Made by a program: the position numbers and the translations under genes | Part shown: one piece after another, positions 1-10,660 of the stretch | Layout of the letters: each line of letters opens with the position of its first letter | How positions within the stretch are numbered: the first letter of the stretch is position 1 | Source: a virus | Length of the DNA: 64,000 nucleotides | Virus record (IMG/VR): IMGVR_UViG_3300031521_000018 | Span: 1 to 64,000 of that record | Direction: 5' to 3' (one strand) | Notes under the pieces: model-generated | What the model saw: only the letters and a program-made list of their open reading frames with translations | The model's database searches: none | Told to the model about the DNA's origin: nothing

Positions 1-744
1 ACCAAATATTCTATTAATATCTGTAGATAACATTCCAGCAGTTACATAGGCATCTCGAAGGAGTTGCACATTTGCTTTTGAATCATTAGTCCATATAGGT
101 GTTTGTATAGATATATTATTAAATGAAAATATACAATCCGATGGAAATATTGTATATTTAAATGGAATGCCATCGACTTGAACATAAATACTATTAAAAC
201 TTTTAACAATAATAGTATTTAAAACCCAACCTTCTCTAAATGCACTAACATCATCTAAAACTGTACAATTAATTAAACTTGATTTACTAGAATAATTACC
301 ATTAACATATTTTTTAAAAAAAGTATAATAACATATTAACTGCTCTACGTTAGGTAAATCCTGCATAAAATGTACTCTTGTTAAAAAAGAGGTATAATTA
401 GGATTAAACATCTGTTTAATAGTATCAACTTTTAAATTAGCTAACCTATTAGTAGAAAATGTATAGTTAGAACTTAGTAATATCTGGTTACTATCATCTC
501 CCATTATAACTAAATAATTAGAAAATAACTCATTAATTACTCCACGAAAAACACAATATCTCATTCCACTTTTTTGTCCAGCTCTGAACATTCCTTTAAA
601 TGGATGTTCTCTTGTACCATCCCCCGAAAAATCATCACCAACATAAGTATGAATAAATACAGTATTAGTATTATCTAATAACTCTCCTTCACCAATAAGG
701 TCATAATTAATAGCATAACGAAGTTTAAATAAATTTGAACTCAT
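1..744 (-). CDS. Beta-helix-like virion/adhesin protein, 3' end outside window
   Basis: The minus-strand reading frame is open from an ATG at 744 to the window edge (248 codons), so the C-terminus is missing. Near residues 35-50 it has a stretch reading YVGDDFSGDGTREHPFKG. This is the G-x-G-T-x-x-x-P-F-K pattern that often opens a right-handed parallel beta-helix (pectin-lyase-like) domain in phage tail spikes and adhesins. The gene is the last of a minus-strand run of tail-fibre-type genes, and its ATG overlaps the stop of the 48-residue gene upstream (ATGA). A tail-spike or fibre role is inferred from this motif and from position. No catalytic residues can be assigned. Confidence 0.6.
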   Translation of the reverse strand, partial: MSSNLFKLRYAINYDLIGEGELLDNTNTVFIHTYVGDDFSGDGTREHPFKGMFRAGQKSGMRYCVFRGVINELFSNYLVIMGDDSNQILLSSNYTFSTNRLANLKVDTIKQMFNPNYTSFLTRVHFMQDLPNVEQLICYYTFFKKYVNGNYSSKSSLINCTVLDDVSAFREGWVLNTIIVKSFNSIYVQVDGIPFKYTIFPSDCIFSFNNISIQTPIWTNDSKANVQLLRDAYVTAGMLSTDINRIFG

Positions 745-887
745 AGTAATTTATTTAAAGGTAATTGATTTAATACTTTCTCAAATTCTTGTGCATATTG
801 AATAGTTTTAAATGGAAATTCAAGAGTCCCATTTTCAATAGTTTCAGTAGATTTTGGATTTATAAAAAATATATTAGTTATTTCCAT
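741..887 (-). CDS. Small protein with beta-helix entry motif
   Basis: This is a 48-residue ORF with an ATG at 887 and a TGA stop overlapping the next ATG as ATGA, which implies translational coupling. Its centre reads GTLEFPFKTIQYAQEF, the same G-T-x-x-x-P-F-K-T-I motif seen in the following gene and in beta-helix adhesins. It may be a short module detached from a longer adhesin or an independent fibre accessory protein. The tight packing (two bases after the stop of the gene at 890) supports it being real. Confidence 0.55.
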   Translation of the reverse strand: MEITNIFFINPKSTETIENGTLEFPFKTIQYAQEFEKVLNQLPLNKLL

Positions 888-889
888 AA

Positions 890-1147
890 TTATTTAATTT
901 TTAAGTAGAAGTCAGAACAAGCCCAATTACTTTGATCTCTATAAATATATTCAGGTTGTACCTGAATAGTAAATTCTCCAACAACTACAGTATAACTTTG
1001 TGGTCGATTAAATCTATCCAAGTAATCAGGAACTAACTTATCATTAATAAGAATATTTACATTCTGATTATACCAGGCTTGAAATTCAGTTGTTTGTTTT
1101 GAAAGGTTTTGATTTTCATCAAATTCTACAATATCATTTATTTTCAT
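890..1147 (-). CDS. Hypothetical protein in tail-fibre operon
   Basis: This encodes 85 residues with no signal peptide or membrane segment. It is mixed alpha/beta in appearance, with an Asn/Asp-rich N-terminus and a central hydrophobic beta stretch (YTVVVGEFTIQV). It lies six bases after the large fibre gene and two bases before the next small gene, so it is co-transcribed with adhesin genes. I do not recognise a family; a small fibre-associated or chaperone role is possible from context only. Confidence 0.5.
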   Translation of the reverse strand: MKINDIVEFDENQNLSKQTTEFQAWYNQNVNILINDKLVPDYLDRFNRPQSYTVVVGEFTIQVQPEYIYRDQSNWACSDFYLKIK

Positions 1148-1153
1148 ATTATA

Positions 1154-3589
1154 TTATGTTAGAATAATTACTGCATTAGCATTATTTAGACCTGCTTTAA
1201 TAAGAACATCATTAATTATTAGTTCTTGTCCAGCAAGTAGAATTATACCTATAATTGTAGTTTGGTTATAAGTAGTAGTTCCTATTGTTACAGAAATTCC
1301 ATTACAGTTAGAAGCTAAATTTATTTCTGTAATAGTTCTATCTTTAGTATTAGGATATAATTGTGGAAGTATCATTCCATTAGCTCCATTTTTACTTACT
1401 GCAATTTTTATAGATGAATCTCCACTACTTGGAGGAATGGCAGCAATAGCATCATTTACATATACCTTAGTAGCATATTCACTAAGTGCTAAATTAGGTA
1501 TTTGTGTAAAATATTTAAACCAAATAATTTCTGAGTTTCCATTATAACTTTGGTCATTTATTGTAATAATATTATCTACTAATGATATAATAGGAATTGA
1601 TTGAAATACCCCATCGTTTGGAAAGTGTATATTTAAAATACCTTCTTTAGAAATAGGTGGATAACTTAATCTCATCACTGCATCCACACCTGGAGTTCCA
1701 GACACATAGGTAGCTAACTCATCAATAATCATAGTATCTTGTCTACCCATTAATTGACCATATTCAAATACAGCTTTGGCAGAAGCATATTGTAAATCAG
1801 TGGAGGTTGAAGATACTACAATAGCTTTATTAGATACATCTTCCTTAGCAGAGTCGTGGTGTATAGTTCCAATTTTTTCAAATGCTACTGTGCTTGGGTC
1901 AAATCCATCATATATATTTTCATAAGCCCCATCTCCTTCAACACGTACTGTGTTTAAAGTTATACCAAGAACTACCAATTTTACCAAATTATAAGAGCCT
2001 ATTTTTACAATTTTTGAATATACTCCATTTGAGTAATCTTCCTGTTCTGAAAGTAAAAACAAATCACCATCACTTAAATCATCTATAATCGTACTAGTTG
2101 CACGAAATGTATTATTTGTTGATGGTACGAGAGTAATGTTTTCTTTTAAAATTGCTTTTACAGATATATCTGAGTAATTAGGAATTTCAGGTATATCTAC
2201 AACAGTTGAATCAATAGTCCATGTACCTTGAGTATAAATAGCAAAAACTGTATTGCCTGCGGGAATTAATATACCATTAAACGTTATAGGATTTGATGTT
2301 ATAGATATAATAAAAGTTACCGATTTTGCAGTATCACCCAATGACGGAAAAATTACACTTGTACCATCTACATCAGCACTTATTTTAAAATTTTCGGCTG
2401 TACTTACATTAACTGTATAATTTAAATGACCTAAAATAAGTTTTATTTCCTCGGCTTCTACAGGAATTATTGCGGGTTGTGCAGTACCATAAATTGTAAA
2501 TTCTGGCTTTGGGTCATTGGGTGCTGAAACGTTTACAGTACGATAATAAATTTTATCCATTGTATCAACCCTTTGCTTAACATTAGGTGCTACAAATTGT
2601 CCTATATAAGTTCCACCCAAGCTTCCAATATTTCGGTAATTTCCCGAATTCAAGAATGTATCAAAGAAAGCTAATGTGTTTGCTGTTATAGTATCAGTAC
2701 CCCCAATTTCAAACAATTTACTACCATTCCACATATAATTTTTGGAGTTATATATGTAAATAACACCCGATAATGGGATAATTCCTATTGGAGGATTTCC
2801 ATTAACATGGACTCCAAATTGAAATTGTCCACCACCTAGTTGAGCCTGATAAATTAAGTTTGTGGTAGAATCATAGTAAAAATGATTTGTACTTGAGTAT
2901 GTTAAATGTGGCTGATCTGTTATAGATTCAAGTGTTACCTTACCAACTTTGTTTGACAGATTTACTAATAGTTCATTTATAGAGCCAACAACAAGCTTAG
3001 AAACAGTGTTTAATGTTTCATCTATTTTGTCTTGTTTATCAGACATGTTTGCAACACTATTTTCTATAGATGTAAATTTGGATAGGTATGTTATTATGGT
3101 GTCACCTGATAGATTTCCACTTTTATATATTTTTTTAGTTTCAGAATTATAAATTACATTTCCACCCTCTGTTGATAAAAGTATAGTTTCTATTACGTTT
3201 TTACTAGTTATAGGTGTATAAGCAGTTGGAACATCAAATTGAGTACCCGAAGCAGAATTTATAAAATGTATAGTAAGAAAAACACTTCTCCCGAACTTAT
3301 TATAAGATATAAATTCAGAGCCTTGTATAATAGTTGAGTTTTTAACGGAATCATCAATTATTATTCTACCATCTCGTCCTGGCTTTCCTATATTATTGGT
3401 TGATACATCGCCTTTGCTTATTCGTTGTTCTATTTTTTTGGTAATAAAATCAACGAAATTAATGTCAGCTATTTGAGATAACGATGAAAAATTTGTATTT
3501 ATTATCTCAATAGCCTGTTCAAGTGTGGCATTTTGAGGCATTTCAACAATATCAATATGGTCTATTCCATTTAAATCGTATTGTGTCAT
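1154..3589 (-). CDS. Large tail-fibre / receptor-binding protein
   Basis: This 811-residue protein has the composition of a trimeric fibre: beta-rich, many Ser/Thr/Asn/Gly residues, few charges and almost no Cys. Near residues 67-72 is a short collagen-like GKPGRDGR stretch. Around residues 600-615 it has STDLQYASAKAVFEYG, a pattern recurrent in Bacteroidetes phage and prophage fibres (S-x-T-D-x-Q-Y-x-S-A-K-A-V). Several internal segments look like repeated beta modules, for example stretches ending in LLAGQELIINDVLIKAG and LIPAGNTVFAIYTQGTW. It follows the 1555-residue virion gene in the same operon. Host-receptor binding is inferred. Confidence 0.7.
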   Translation of the reverse strand: MTQYDLNGIDHIDIVEMPQNATLEQAIEIINTNFSSLSQIADINFVDFITKKIEQRISKGDVSTNNIGKPGRDGRIIIDDSVKNSTIIQGSEFISYNKFGRSVFLTIHFINSASGTQFDVPTAYTPITSKNVIETILLSTEGGNVIYNSETKKIYKSGNLSGDTIITYLSKFTSIENSVANMSDKQDKIDETLNTVSKLVVGSINELLVNLSNKVGKVTLESITDQPHLTYSSTNHFYYDSTTNLIYQAQLGGGQFQFGVHVNGNPPIGIIPLSGVIYIYNSKNYMWNGSKLFEIGGTDTITANTLAFFDTFLNSGNYRNIGSLGGTYIGQFVAPNVKQRVDTMDKIYYRTVNVSAPNDPKPEFTIYGTAQPAIIPVEAEEIKLILGHLNYTVNVSTAENFKISADVDGTSVIFPSLGDTAKSVTFIISITSNPITFNGILIPAGNTVFAIYTQGTWTIDSTVVDIPEIPNYSDISVKAILKENITLVPSTNNTFRATSTIIDDLSDGDLFLLSEQEDYSNGVYSKIVKIGSYNLVKLVVLGITLNTVRVEGDGAYENIYDGFDPSTVAFEKIGTIHHDSAKEDVSNKAIVVSSTSTDLQYASAKAVFEYGQLMGRQDTMIIDELATYVSGTPGVDAVMRLSYPPISKEGILNIHFPNDGVFQSIPIISLVDNIITINDQSYNGNSEIIWFKYFTQIPNLALSEYATKVYVNDAIAAIPPSSGDSSIKIAVSKNGANGMILPQLYPNTKDRTITEINLASNCNGISVTIGTTTYNQTTIIGIILLAGQELIINDVLIKAGLNNANAVIILT

Positions 3590-3602
3590 ATTAATAATTA
3601 AT

Positions 3603-6600
3603 TTATAATAATGTTAAACTATACACCAAACTCAATGATTGGTCTGTGTATTTATTTAGTATTATTTCCGAATATCCATTTCCGAAGTCTGTTTTTACAG
3701 AATAATCTGTAATTTGTTTGTAATTTGTTTTAGTTAAGTATGATTCAGTTACTTGACTTATATTTACATTGCTTAAACTATCATTCCTTGTGTAAATTTT
3801 TATCAAATTTATAGAATATAATTTAAATATTTTATCAATAATCAATCCAATAAATTTTTCAAAGTCTGAATTTATTATTGAATATTTGAATATTTGGTCT
3901 TTAATTGTGTCATACATTATATCTTTTAACAACATTTTGTAATTTATACGTATGTTTAATTGATTATTAGCTGAATCTTTGGTATAGTACAATGCCGATT
4001 TATCTATTAAATTTGTCTGTGATGAAACACTTTTAAATGATGAAGAAAATATATTAAACGGCAATTTTATATTTACAGAATTTAAAAACGTTTTTAAAAA
4101 ATCAAATTCCTGTGAACTTGAAATATTAACAAATTTGGATGTATATTGGTTGTCGTAAAGTGTATATTGGTTATCAAATATATTTTTGAATATGTCTATT
4201 TTGAATCTGTCTATGGAATTGTTTAACTCATATTTTTGATTATTTTTGATATTGTATCCATACAGAACATAAGGAAGGTATTTGTCGATTTCAAGGTTGG
4301 ATTCTAGCAAAGTTTGTGAATTACCAATCCTGCTAATATCATTAGAATAAACCGTTGGCTCAAGAATAATCTTGGAATCCAATTTTAATTTTGATTCCTC
4401 TATAGTTTCGCTAGCTATTTTTGTTTTGAAATTTATAACATCAAAAGTTTCGGGGTAATATTCACCCGATAACCTTACAAAATCATATTTATTTTGCTCT
4501 AATTTGTTAGATTTGGTATTGTAAGTTACAGGTAAGTTAAGCTTTGTATGTTGAATCATAAGCAGCTTATTTCCGTCATTAATTACCGAATTATTGATAT
4601 AGCTTTTATTTTCTTGTATTAATCTAAAAAACGATGATGCTGTTAACAGTTGCTGTAATTTTAAATAAATGTCCTGACCACCGCCTATAATCAAGATATA
4701 AGCCAAATCTGTAATATATTGATTATCCATTCCAAACACCACACCTGTACCCTTGGCATATGAATTAACAAATTCTGATAGCTGATATTTATAATCCTCT
4801 AACCTTGTTATTATATATTCCAAATTGTTTATGTGTATATCATTCATAGTCATCATATTCTCAAGTACTGATCTTGCTATTGGTGCTATATATTGTTTAC
4901 TTTCATCTATTAATATTGATAAGTCTTGTGTTGACTGTAAGATGTTTCTAAGGTACAGTGGGTCTGTTTTTAATTTCAAAGCTAATTCTTGTTCATCAAA
5001 GTTAAAAATAGACCTTAATTTATACCCAAATGTTTTTGTCACAGCCACATTATCAATGAATATATTGTATGGTAATGTTGATAAGTCAAACGGTTGACCA
5101 TAAGCTTTGTTTGTCTGATCATTTATTATATTATTACCAACAACTGAAACCAAAGACCGCATCATGTACATATAAACATAATCGGGTCTTTGGTTACCAT
5201 TCTTATCTATAATTTTGTAGTCATTGATTTCAATATTTATACACATACATATTGATTTGTATGTGTGATTGGTGGATATATCAACGTCAAGAAGTCCATT
5301 ACCAACAGATTTTTTTACGTTTAATATAACAGCAAATTTATAATCTGAGTAATCAATACCATCTGAAACAATCCTATATTTTATGCCGTTAAAAAACACA
5401 TCATATTGATTATCATATGTTTTATTAAAAGTCGACCATCTTTGTTGATAATTAACATCATACATTACATCATCAATATTGGCGGAATATACAGTGAAAT
5501 ATCTAGTGAAATAGTCAACAGTATTTACCTTGTGTAGTTCTGATTCAAAATATTTGTCGAAATAGTATTTGTTATTCTTTATATCATCAGGCAAAATTAA
5601 TTCAGGATATGATGAAAGATAAAACCACTCATTTGTAAAATATTCCTGATTTGGTGCGAACATATCTATTGCAGGACATTGATTTGTTTCACCAAATGCG
5701 GGTGATATATTAAGCCTATAATTATCGCCTCTTACATCCTTTTCTTTCATAGACCATCTATTTATAATAAAAGGTAATAATTTGCTATCCTCATATATTT
5801 TATTAACGTCTTCTTTCATTCGTTTGTATTCGTTTATATAATCGTATGAAAGAATATACTTTATTTTATCCTCTTGAACAACAACAGTTTGTATAAAATT
5901 TTGTGCACGTTTAACGTAATAATCGTCATACGAACCACCATTGACTACATCATATGGTATCCATTGATTTGTTGATTCATTAATTACATCATCAGCCAAA
6001 GTAAGAGTCCTAACAACATAGGGAACGGATGTAGCATCCTTATAAACATTGAGTTGGTATGAAAACTTAGTTGAATCGTTATTAAGACCATAAAACCCCG
6101 AAAAATTATAAATTTCAGAATCATTATAATATTTCTTATTAACTATAATTGGAATACCATCTACAACAGAAAAATGTGATTCCTCGGCTGTGAATTCAAC
6201 AAATATTCCTGATGTACTTGTATCGGCTTGATACACAATACCGTTATGATTTATGCTAGTTGGAAGTGTATTATATGAGAATAGGTAATATGTTTCTCCA
6301 ATAACAAGTTGACCATCAACAACATTAAAGTATTTGTTATATTCATTCAAATGTGGATTTTTATACTGTTCCTCAAAATCAGTAAAAAATGATTTTATTG
6401 GTAACATATCAAAAGCACACCTTTTGAAAATTTTATCTTTATATAAGTACACCTTATTTTTTTGTGTAAACAGAACTTCATCTGATGTATTACTTACCGT
6501 AACTGATATGTAATTATCCAATTCAAGGAAATTTATAATTTCATTATCATCAGATGAATTAACAAAATCCAAATCAAGGAAATTTGAAAAATTTTTTATC

Positions 6601-8270
6601 CTTGATAATTGACCTGACATAGTTTGTATATAAGATGATTTATCAAACAGAGATTTATCTGATTTGCTTATTAAGAACCTATGATTTTTAGACTTTGCTA
6701 TTCCTGTAAAATGAGAATTCTCTATATATATTGAATTTTCACCAAATTGACATGAATATTTAAGCTCTAAATCAATATCGGGAGAAAAAGTTAAATAGAA
6801 GTAAATCTTATTACTATTCCAAAAATATTTAACGTTGCTTATACCAATGTTATTTAAAACGTTATTTAATGTTTTACACATTCTTTTAGCAACCTCAGAA
6901 ATAGAGCCTATCGGGTTGTAATAATTGTATATAGAACCATATTTAATCCAATTTTCATACAAATAATCACCCTGAGATAAATTATCAAGTTCATCACCAA
7001 TTATGCTTGCTATATATTCACCATTTTTGAATATTTGTAATTCGTCACTAGATTTCAATTTATCTATAACTTCTAAACAAATTGAACTAACTCCATTCGA
7101 ATTTACTCTTTTTGATTGTATTGTGCTTATAAGTACAGGTGAACTATCAATTACAGTCTTTGGTTCTTTGGTATCGTTATCAATTATATGTAGTTCTTTG
7201 GTATAAACATCTCTTACATAATGTAATATATCCATTTCCTCTAAAACAGGCATTTTAATATTATCCTCAGATAATTCATTTACATAAAGACCAAAATATC
7301 TATTAAATTGATAATCATTAGATGTATTATCATCAAACAAAAATTCAAAATTTATAAGATTTGACAAACATATACCATTTCGCATAAATCCATCAGTTAC
7401 AAATCTATCAAATTTTGAAACCTCCATTTCTTTTTCCAACAGGTTTTCAAAGTTTTCTTCTACAGTTATTATTTCGCCTTTATCCTTAGAAATTCCTGTA
7501 TAATACAACCTTTTATCATTAAAGTCAACCCTTAATGGTGCTTCTGAAAATTTTGAATTGGATGTAAGTTTAGATAGATATGTTGAAATTGAAGAACCTT
7601 GAAAGTCAAATACCTTTACAATGTTTGACTTTTTAATGTATGAAGAAAATATATCCTGATTGATATCAATAACAGGTTCTATGTAATTTAGTACCTTGAC
7701 ATTTTTGGACTTACTTACAACATAGCTTTCCGATGTAGCCACAAAAATGTCTGAATGTTTATAGGTTATTCCGTTGGAAATTATATTATCATCCGATGTA
7801 GTAGACTGTATGATATATTTGTTACCTATAATTAGTGAACTTTGATTTATTTTTTCATCACCAATACCATCAACTTTGAATACAACAAGATATTTAGGTA
7901 ATATTTTCCCTATAAGTAATGGTGCAAATATCTTTAATTGCTCAGTATGTAATTTTGATGTACAATTATCAGTTCCGTATGAGTACAGCATATGAAACTG
8001 CTCAAGCAAATTTGTTTTTTGTGAATTTACATCATTTTCCTGAACATTATAAAATATATCATTTGGTATAGACTTGTATTTGTTGTATATATCATTAACA
8101 AATTCACCATCTTTATCTATAACAGGATTACTAATGATAGATGATTTCAATGTTTGATTTGCGGGTATTAATTCCAAGAATAATTTATCGGAAGAATCAA
8201 CAACAAGTTTTATGTTTCCTGTTAACCTAGCATTGGAACTCAACAGTAGCGATGATTTATTATCAAGCAT
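3603..8270 (-). CDS. Very large virion structural protein (1555 aa)
   Basis: This is the longest gene in the window. The product is soluble-looking, Tyr/Asn/Ser/Asp-rich, without signal peptide or transmembrane segments, and mostly alternates short beta stretches with polar loops. I recognise no enzymatic motif. Its size, its position immediately upstream of the fibre gene and a TTTAAATA box 14 bases before the ATG all suggest a late structural protein, perhaps a baseplate or fibre-network component. The ATG at 8270 follows the ligase terminator at 8296-8332, so it heads its own transcription unit. Confidence 0.6.
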   Translation of the reverse strand: MLDNKSSLLLSSNARLTGNIKLVVDSSDKLFLELIPANQTLKSSIISNPVIDKDGEFVNDIYNKYKSIPNDIFYNVQENDVNSQKTNLLEQFHMLYSYGTDNCTSKLHTEQLKIFAPLLIGKILPKYLVVFKVDGIGDEKINQSSLIIGNKYIIQSTTSDDNIISNGITYKHSDIFVATSESYVVSKSKNVKVLNYIEPVIDINQDIFSSYIKKSNIVKVFDFQGSSISTYLSKLTSNSKFSEAPLRVDFNDKRLYYTGISKDKGEIITVEENFENLLEKEMEVSKFDRFVTDGFMRNGICLSNLINFEFLFDDNTSNDYQFNRYFGLYVNELSEDNIKMPVLEEMDILHYVRDVYTKELHIIDNDTKEPKTVIDSSPVLISTIQSKRVNSNGVSSICLEVIDKLKSSDELQIFKNGEYIASIIGDELDNLSQGDYLYENWIKYGSIYNYYNPIGSISEVAKRMCKTLNNVLNNIGISNVKYFWNSNKIYFYLTFSPDIDLELKYSCQFGENSIYIENSHFTGIAKSKNHRFLISKSDKSLFDKSSYIQTMSGQLSRIKNFSNFLDLDFVNSSDDNEIINFLELDNYISVTVSNTSDEVLFTQKNKVYLYKDKIFKRCAFDMLPIKSFFTDFEEQYKNPHLNEYNKYFNVVDGQLVIGETYYLFSYNTLPTSINHNGIVYQADTSTSGIFVEFTAEESHFSVVDGIPIIVNKKYYNDSEIYNFSGFYGLNNDSTKFSYQLNVYKDATSVPYVVRTLTLADDVINESTNQWIPYDVVNGGSYDDYYVKRAQNFIQTVVVQEDKIKYILSYDYINEYKRMKEDVNKIYEDSKLLPFIINRWSMKEKDVRGDNYRLNISPAFGETNQCPAIDMFAPNQEYFTNEWFYLSSYPELILPDDIKNNKYYFDKYFESELHKVNTVDYFTRYFTVYSANIDDVMYDVNYQQRWSTFNKTYDNQYDVFFNGIKYRIVSDGIDYSDYKFAVILNVKKSVGNGLLDVDISTNHTYKSICMCINIEINDYKIIDKNGNQRPDYVYMYMMRSLVSVVGNNIINDQTNKAYGQPFDLSTLPYNIFIDNVAVTKTFGYKLRSIFNFDEQELALKLKTDPLYLRNILQSTQDLSILIDESKQYIAPIARSVLENMMTMNDIHINNLEYIITRLEDYKYQLSEFVNSYAKGTGVVFGMDNQYITDLAYILIIGGGQDIYLKLQQLLTASSFFRLIQENKSYINNSVINDGNKLLMIQHTKLNLPVTYNTKSNKLEQNKYDFVRLSGEYYPETFDVINFKTKIASETIEESKLKLDSKIILEPTVYSNDISRIGNSQTLLESNLEIDKYLPYVLYGYNIKNNQKYELNNSIDRFKIDIFKNIFDNQYTLYDNQYTSKFVNISSSQEFDFLKTFLNSVNIKLPFNIFSSSFKSVSSQTNLIDKSALYYTKDSANNQLNIRINYKMLLKDIMYDTIKDQIFKYSIINSDFEKFIGLIIDKIFKLYSINLIKIYTRNDSLSNVNISQVTESYLTKTNYKQITDYSVKTDFGNGYSEIILNKYTDQSLSLVYSLTLL

Positions 8271-8295
8271 ATTTATTTTTGATTATTTAAAAGTC

Positions 8296-8332
8296 AAAGA
8301 CCATATACTTTTGGTTATAGTATACGGTCTTT
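8296..8332 (-). terminator. Terminator after ligase gene
   Basis: A 14-bp hairpin (arms 8296-8309 and 8319-8332, 9-base loop) lies between the ligA stop and the next ATG. The single mismatch becomes a G-U wobble only in the minus-strand transcript, and the minus strand continues into a T-rich tract. It therefore fits termination of the ligase operon. Confidence 0.7.
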
Positions 8333-8351
8333 TAATCTTTTAAATCGATTC

Positions 8352-10451
8352 TTAGAACAAAGATGTTTTATCGTTTTCTGTATTAATTATATTTTCTGCA
8401 GTAGGTTCAGTAGCTGTAATCCCCAACATTGTGTTGAGTTCCTGTTCATCTATTATTTTTATTCCCGCTTTTTCGGATTTAGTTACTTTTGTTGTAATAA
8501 CCAATTTATCTTTAACAACTAATGTAGTTATATCAAGCGAAAATGAATTCTTTATTTTGCCACCTCTTGAAACTATTAATTTTTCAGCTTCTACACTTCT
8601 AAAACCCGTAAAACAGAATTTTTGACCCATTAGTTCATCAGATATATCCCCTGTTTCAGACGAGGTATCTTCCTTTGATTCATTAATGTCATAAATATTC
8701 GCATACCATAAAACAAAAGGAATAATACCTTTGACAAAGATTAAAGCTGTTTTTTCAGCATATCCACCAACGTTTTTAATTTCATCAAGTGTTAAATTTC
8801 TCAATTTCTCAATATTGTTGAACGTGATGCCATATTTCTCAAGTACCCAAGATATTTTAGTTTCGGCAAGATTTGGAAATAAGTTGGTTGCCGACATAAG
8901 TAATGCCAAAGATGCATTATTGAATGCATTGTGAATTGATGAATATGTAATTTCTGCTTTCCTTTCACCGAAATTTTCAAACTTATTGAATTCAGATTCA
9001 GGTGTGCGAAGTATGGTGGTGATAAAATCAAGGTAATATTGGCTGTATTTATAAATTTCAACTTGAAATTGCCTTATTAATTTTTCCCCAATATTTTTAG
9101 CTTTAATTTGGGTAAAAAAGAATTCAACACGTTTGTGGAATATTTCAGGACAATTTTCGTTGCTACATCTCATTGTAACCTCATTTTCATTATAATTTAT
9201 GTGTGTATCACAATAAGGACATTTACTAGGTAATATATCCGCTATAAGCATAGATTCATAAGAATCAAATACCTCATTGCTCTGATATGTAAGGACTTTA
9301 TAAACCCTCGGTATTATTTGACCACCTCTTTTAATAATAATATCAGCACCAACAGAGATTTTGCTTTTACGAATGAAATCAATGGTATCAACAAAGATAT
9401 TCTTACCACATTCAGCACCATCAAGCATAACCAAATCTGTACTTATGCATGGGTTAAATTGTCCATCTTTATCAATAGGAAATTGTATTGAACGTATTTT
9501 TACTGTTGCTCTGTCACCGAATGTATCCTCATTCTTATAGGCAACAGTAAATTTAGGATTACCTTTAGTATCATATCCAAGCTGATTTCTTATTTCGGCA
9601 TCATCTATATCAATTACCAGTCCATCAATTACGAAAATTTCAGACCATTGCTTATAAAGTTCATAAAACCTATCCTCAAGAACTTGCTTATCATAATTTT
9701 CAGAGATAATAATCTCGATATAAGGAACTTTATAAATATGGTTAAATTGTGAATTTAAATAATCAAGTATATGTGTCTTATTTTGTTCTTTAAGTGATTT
9801 ATCATAAACACCATACCTAACATAGTAAATATCTTTAAGCGATTCAGTTGATTCAGAAAGTGGGTTTAATTTACCCGCAACCATATTCCTTACATTTTTA
9901 TATACATCAGAATATTTTGGCTTGAATATGTCGTTTGGCATTATAAATTCACCAATATGATAAAATTCATCAAACACAGCTGAATCGGAAATGATATTTT
10001 TGTTAATATGGGTAAAATGATTGTGTACAGGATAAGCCTCGTTATCCTTCCCTTTAATGGTTACTATTCTATGACCTTGCTCAATTGTATCTTTTTGGTT
10101 ATTATTAAGAATCCCCGACACCCCGTCATATTTTGGTGTTGCTATTAATTTTTTCCCAAGTAGATTGTTTTTGACAATCCATTTCATAAAATCATCCATT
10201 GTGGTAATTTTATTAATGCCTGTCATTGGCAAAAGATTTTCTACTTTTTCACCATTTAACTTAAGGTATTGTACCTTACCATCTATGGAATTTATGTGTT
10301 GACCTGTAATTTCTACATATTTATAGTAAAGTTCATCAAATACTTTATCAGAAATTTCAGGCAAACCCATCCGATATAGATTGTTTAGACGAATTAATTC
10401 ATTCTTAAGACTTGATAAATTTTCAAATTGTTTATCTCCTATTGTTATCAT
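8352..10451 (-). CDS. ligA: NAD-dependent DNA ligase
   Basis: At 699 residues this is close to the usual LigA length. Domain Ia at residues 25-48 contains ISDKVFDELY (family pattern ISDxxYDxL). The nucleotidyltransferase motif KYDG lies at 107-110, with Lys107 as the adenylated residue. A four-Cys zinc finger (CPYC ... CSNENC) is near 400-422, followed by helix-hairpin-helix sequence, and a BRCT domain starts near residue 607 (GQKFCFTGF ... SRGGKI). It seals nicks using NAD+, releasing NMN and AMP. T4 itself uses an ATP ligase, so the NAD type is a difference from the T4 prototype. The start overlaps the stop of the 70-residue gene upstream. Confidence 0.95.
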   Translation of the reverse strand: MITIGDKQFENLSSLKNELIRLNNLYRMGLPEISDKVFDELYYKYVEITGQHINSIDGKVQYLKLNGEKVENLLPMTGINKITTMDDFMKWIVKNNLLGKKLIATPKYDGVSGILNNNQKDTIEQGHRIVTIKGKDNEAYPVHNHFTHINKNIISDSAVFDEFYHIGEFIMPNDIFKPKYSDVYKNVRNMVAGKLNPLSESTESLKDIYYVRYGVYDKSLKEQNKTHILDYLNSQFNHIYKVPYIEIIISENYDKQVLEDRFYELYKQWSEIFVIDGLVIDIDDAEIRNQLGYDTKGNPKFTVAYKNEDTFGDRATVKIRSIQFPIDKDGQFNPCISTDLVMLDGAECGKNIFVDTIDFIRKSKISVGADIIIKRGGQIIPRVYKVLTYQSNEVFDSYESMLIADILPSKCPYCDTHINYNENEVTMRCSNENCPEIFHKRVEFFFTQIKAKNIGEKLIRQFQVEIYKYSQYYLDFITTILRTPESEFNKFENFGERKAEITYSSIHNAFNNASLALLMSATNLFPNLAETKISWVLEKYGITFNNIEKLRNLTLDEIKNVGGYAEKTALIFVKGIIPFVLWYANIYDINESKEDTSSETGDISDELMGQKFCFTGFRSVEAEKLIVSRGGKIKNSFSLDITTLVVKDKLVITTKVTKSEKAGIKIIDEQELNTMLGITATEPTAENIINTENDKTSLF

Positions 10452-10660
10452 AATGATTTATATTTGTGTAAGTTTTTCAAATATTTAATTAAGTAATTTT
10501 TTGAATTTGGATAATTAGTGCAAACAAATTCCTCAATATCTTTTCTATCAAAATCAGCATTATATAAATAATCTATCATATCTGATGGTGCTTCATCTCC
10601 AACATTAGTTTTTCTAAGTAATTCCAATGCTGTGTCTGATAAATCTTGGTGTTTAATCAT
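10448..10660 (-). CDS. Small hypothetical protein coupled to ligase
   Basis: This encodes 70 residues, helical and charged (MIKHQDLSDTALELLRK...), with no membrane segment. Its stop overlaps the ligA start (ATGA, 10448-10451), implying translational coupling and a shared transcript. It is the first gene of the ligase operon. I recognise no family. Confidence 0.6.
   Translation of the reverse strand: MIKHQDLSDTALELLRKTNVGDEAPSDMIDYLYNADFDRKDIEEFVCTNYPNSKNYLIKYLKNLHKYKSL

Noticed and set aside
4825-5097. Plus-strand ORFs inside the 1555-residue virion gene
   Set aside because: They are antisense shadows of a long, well-formed minus-strand gene and have no independent start context.
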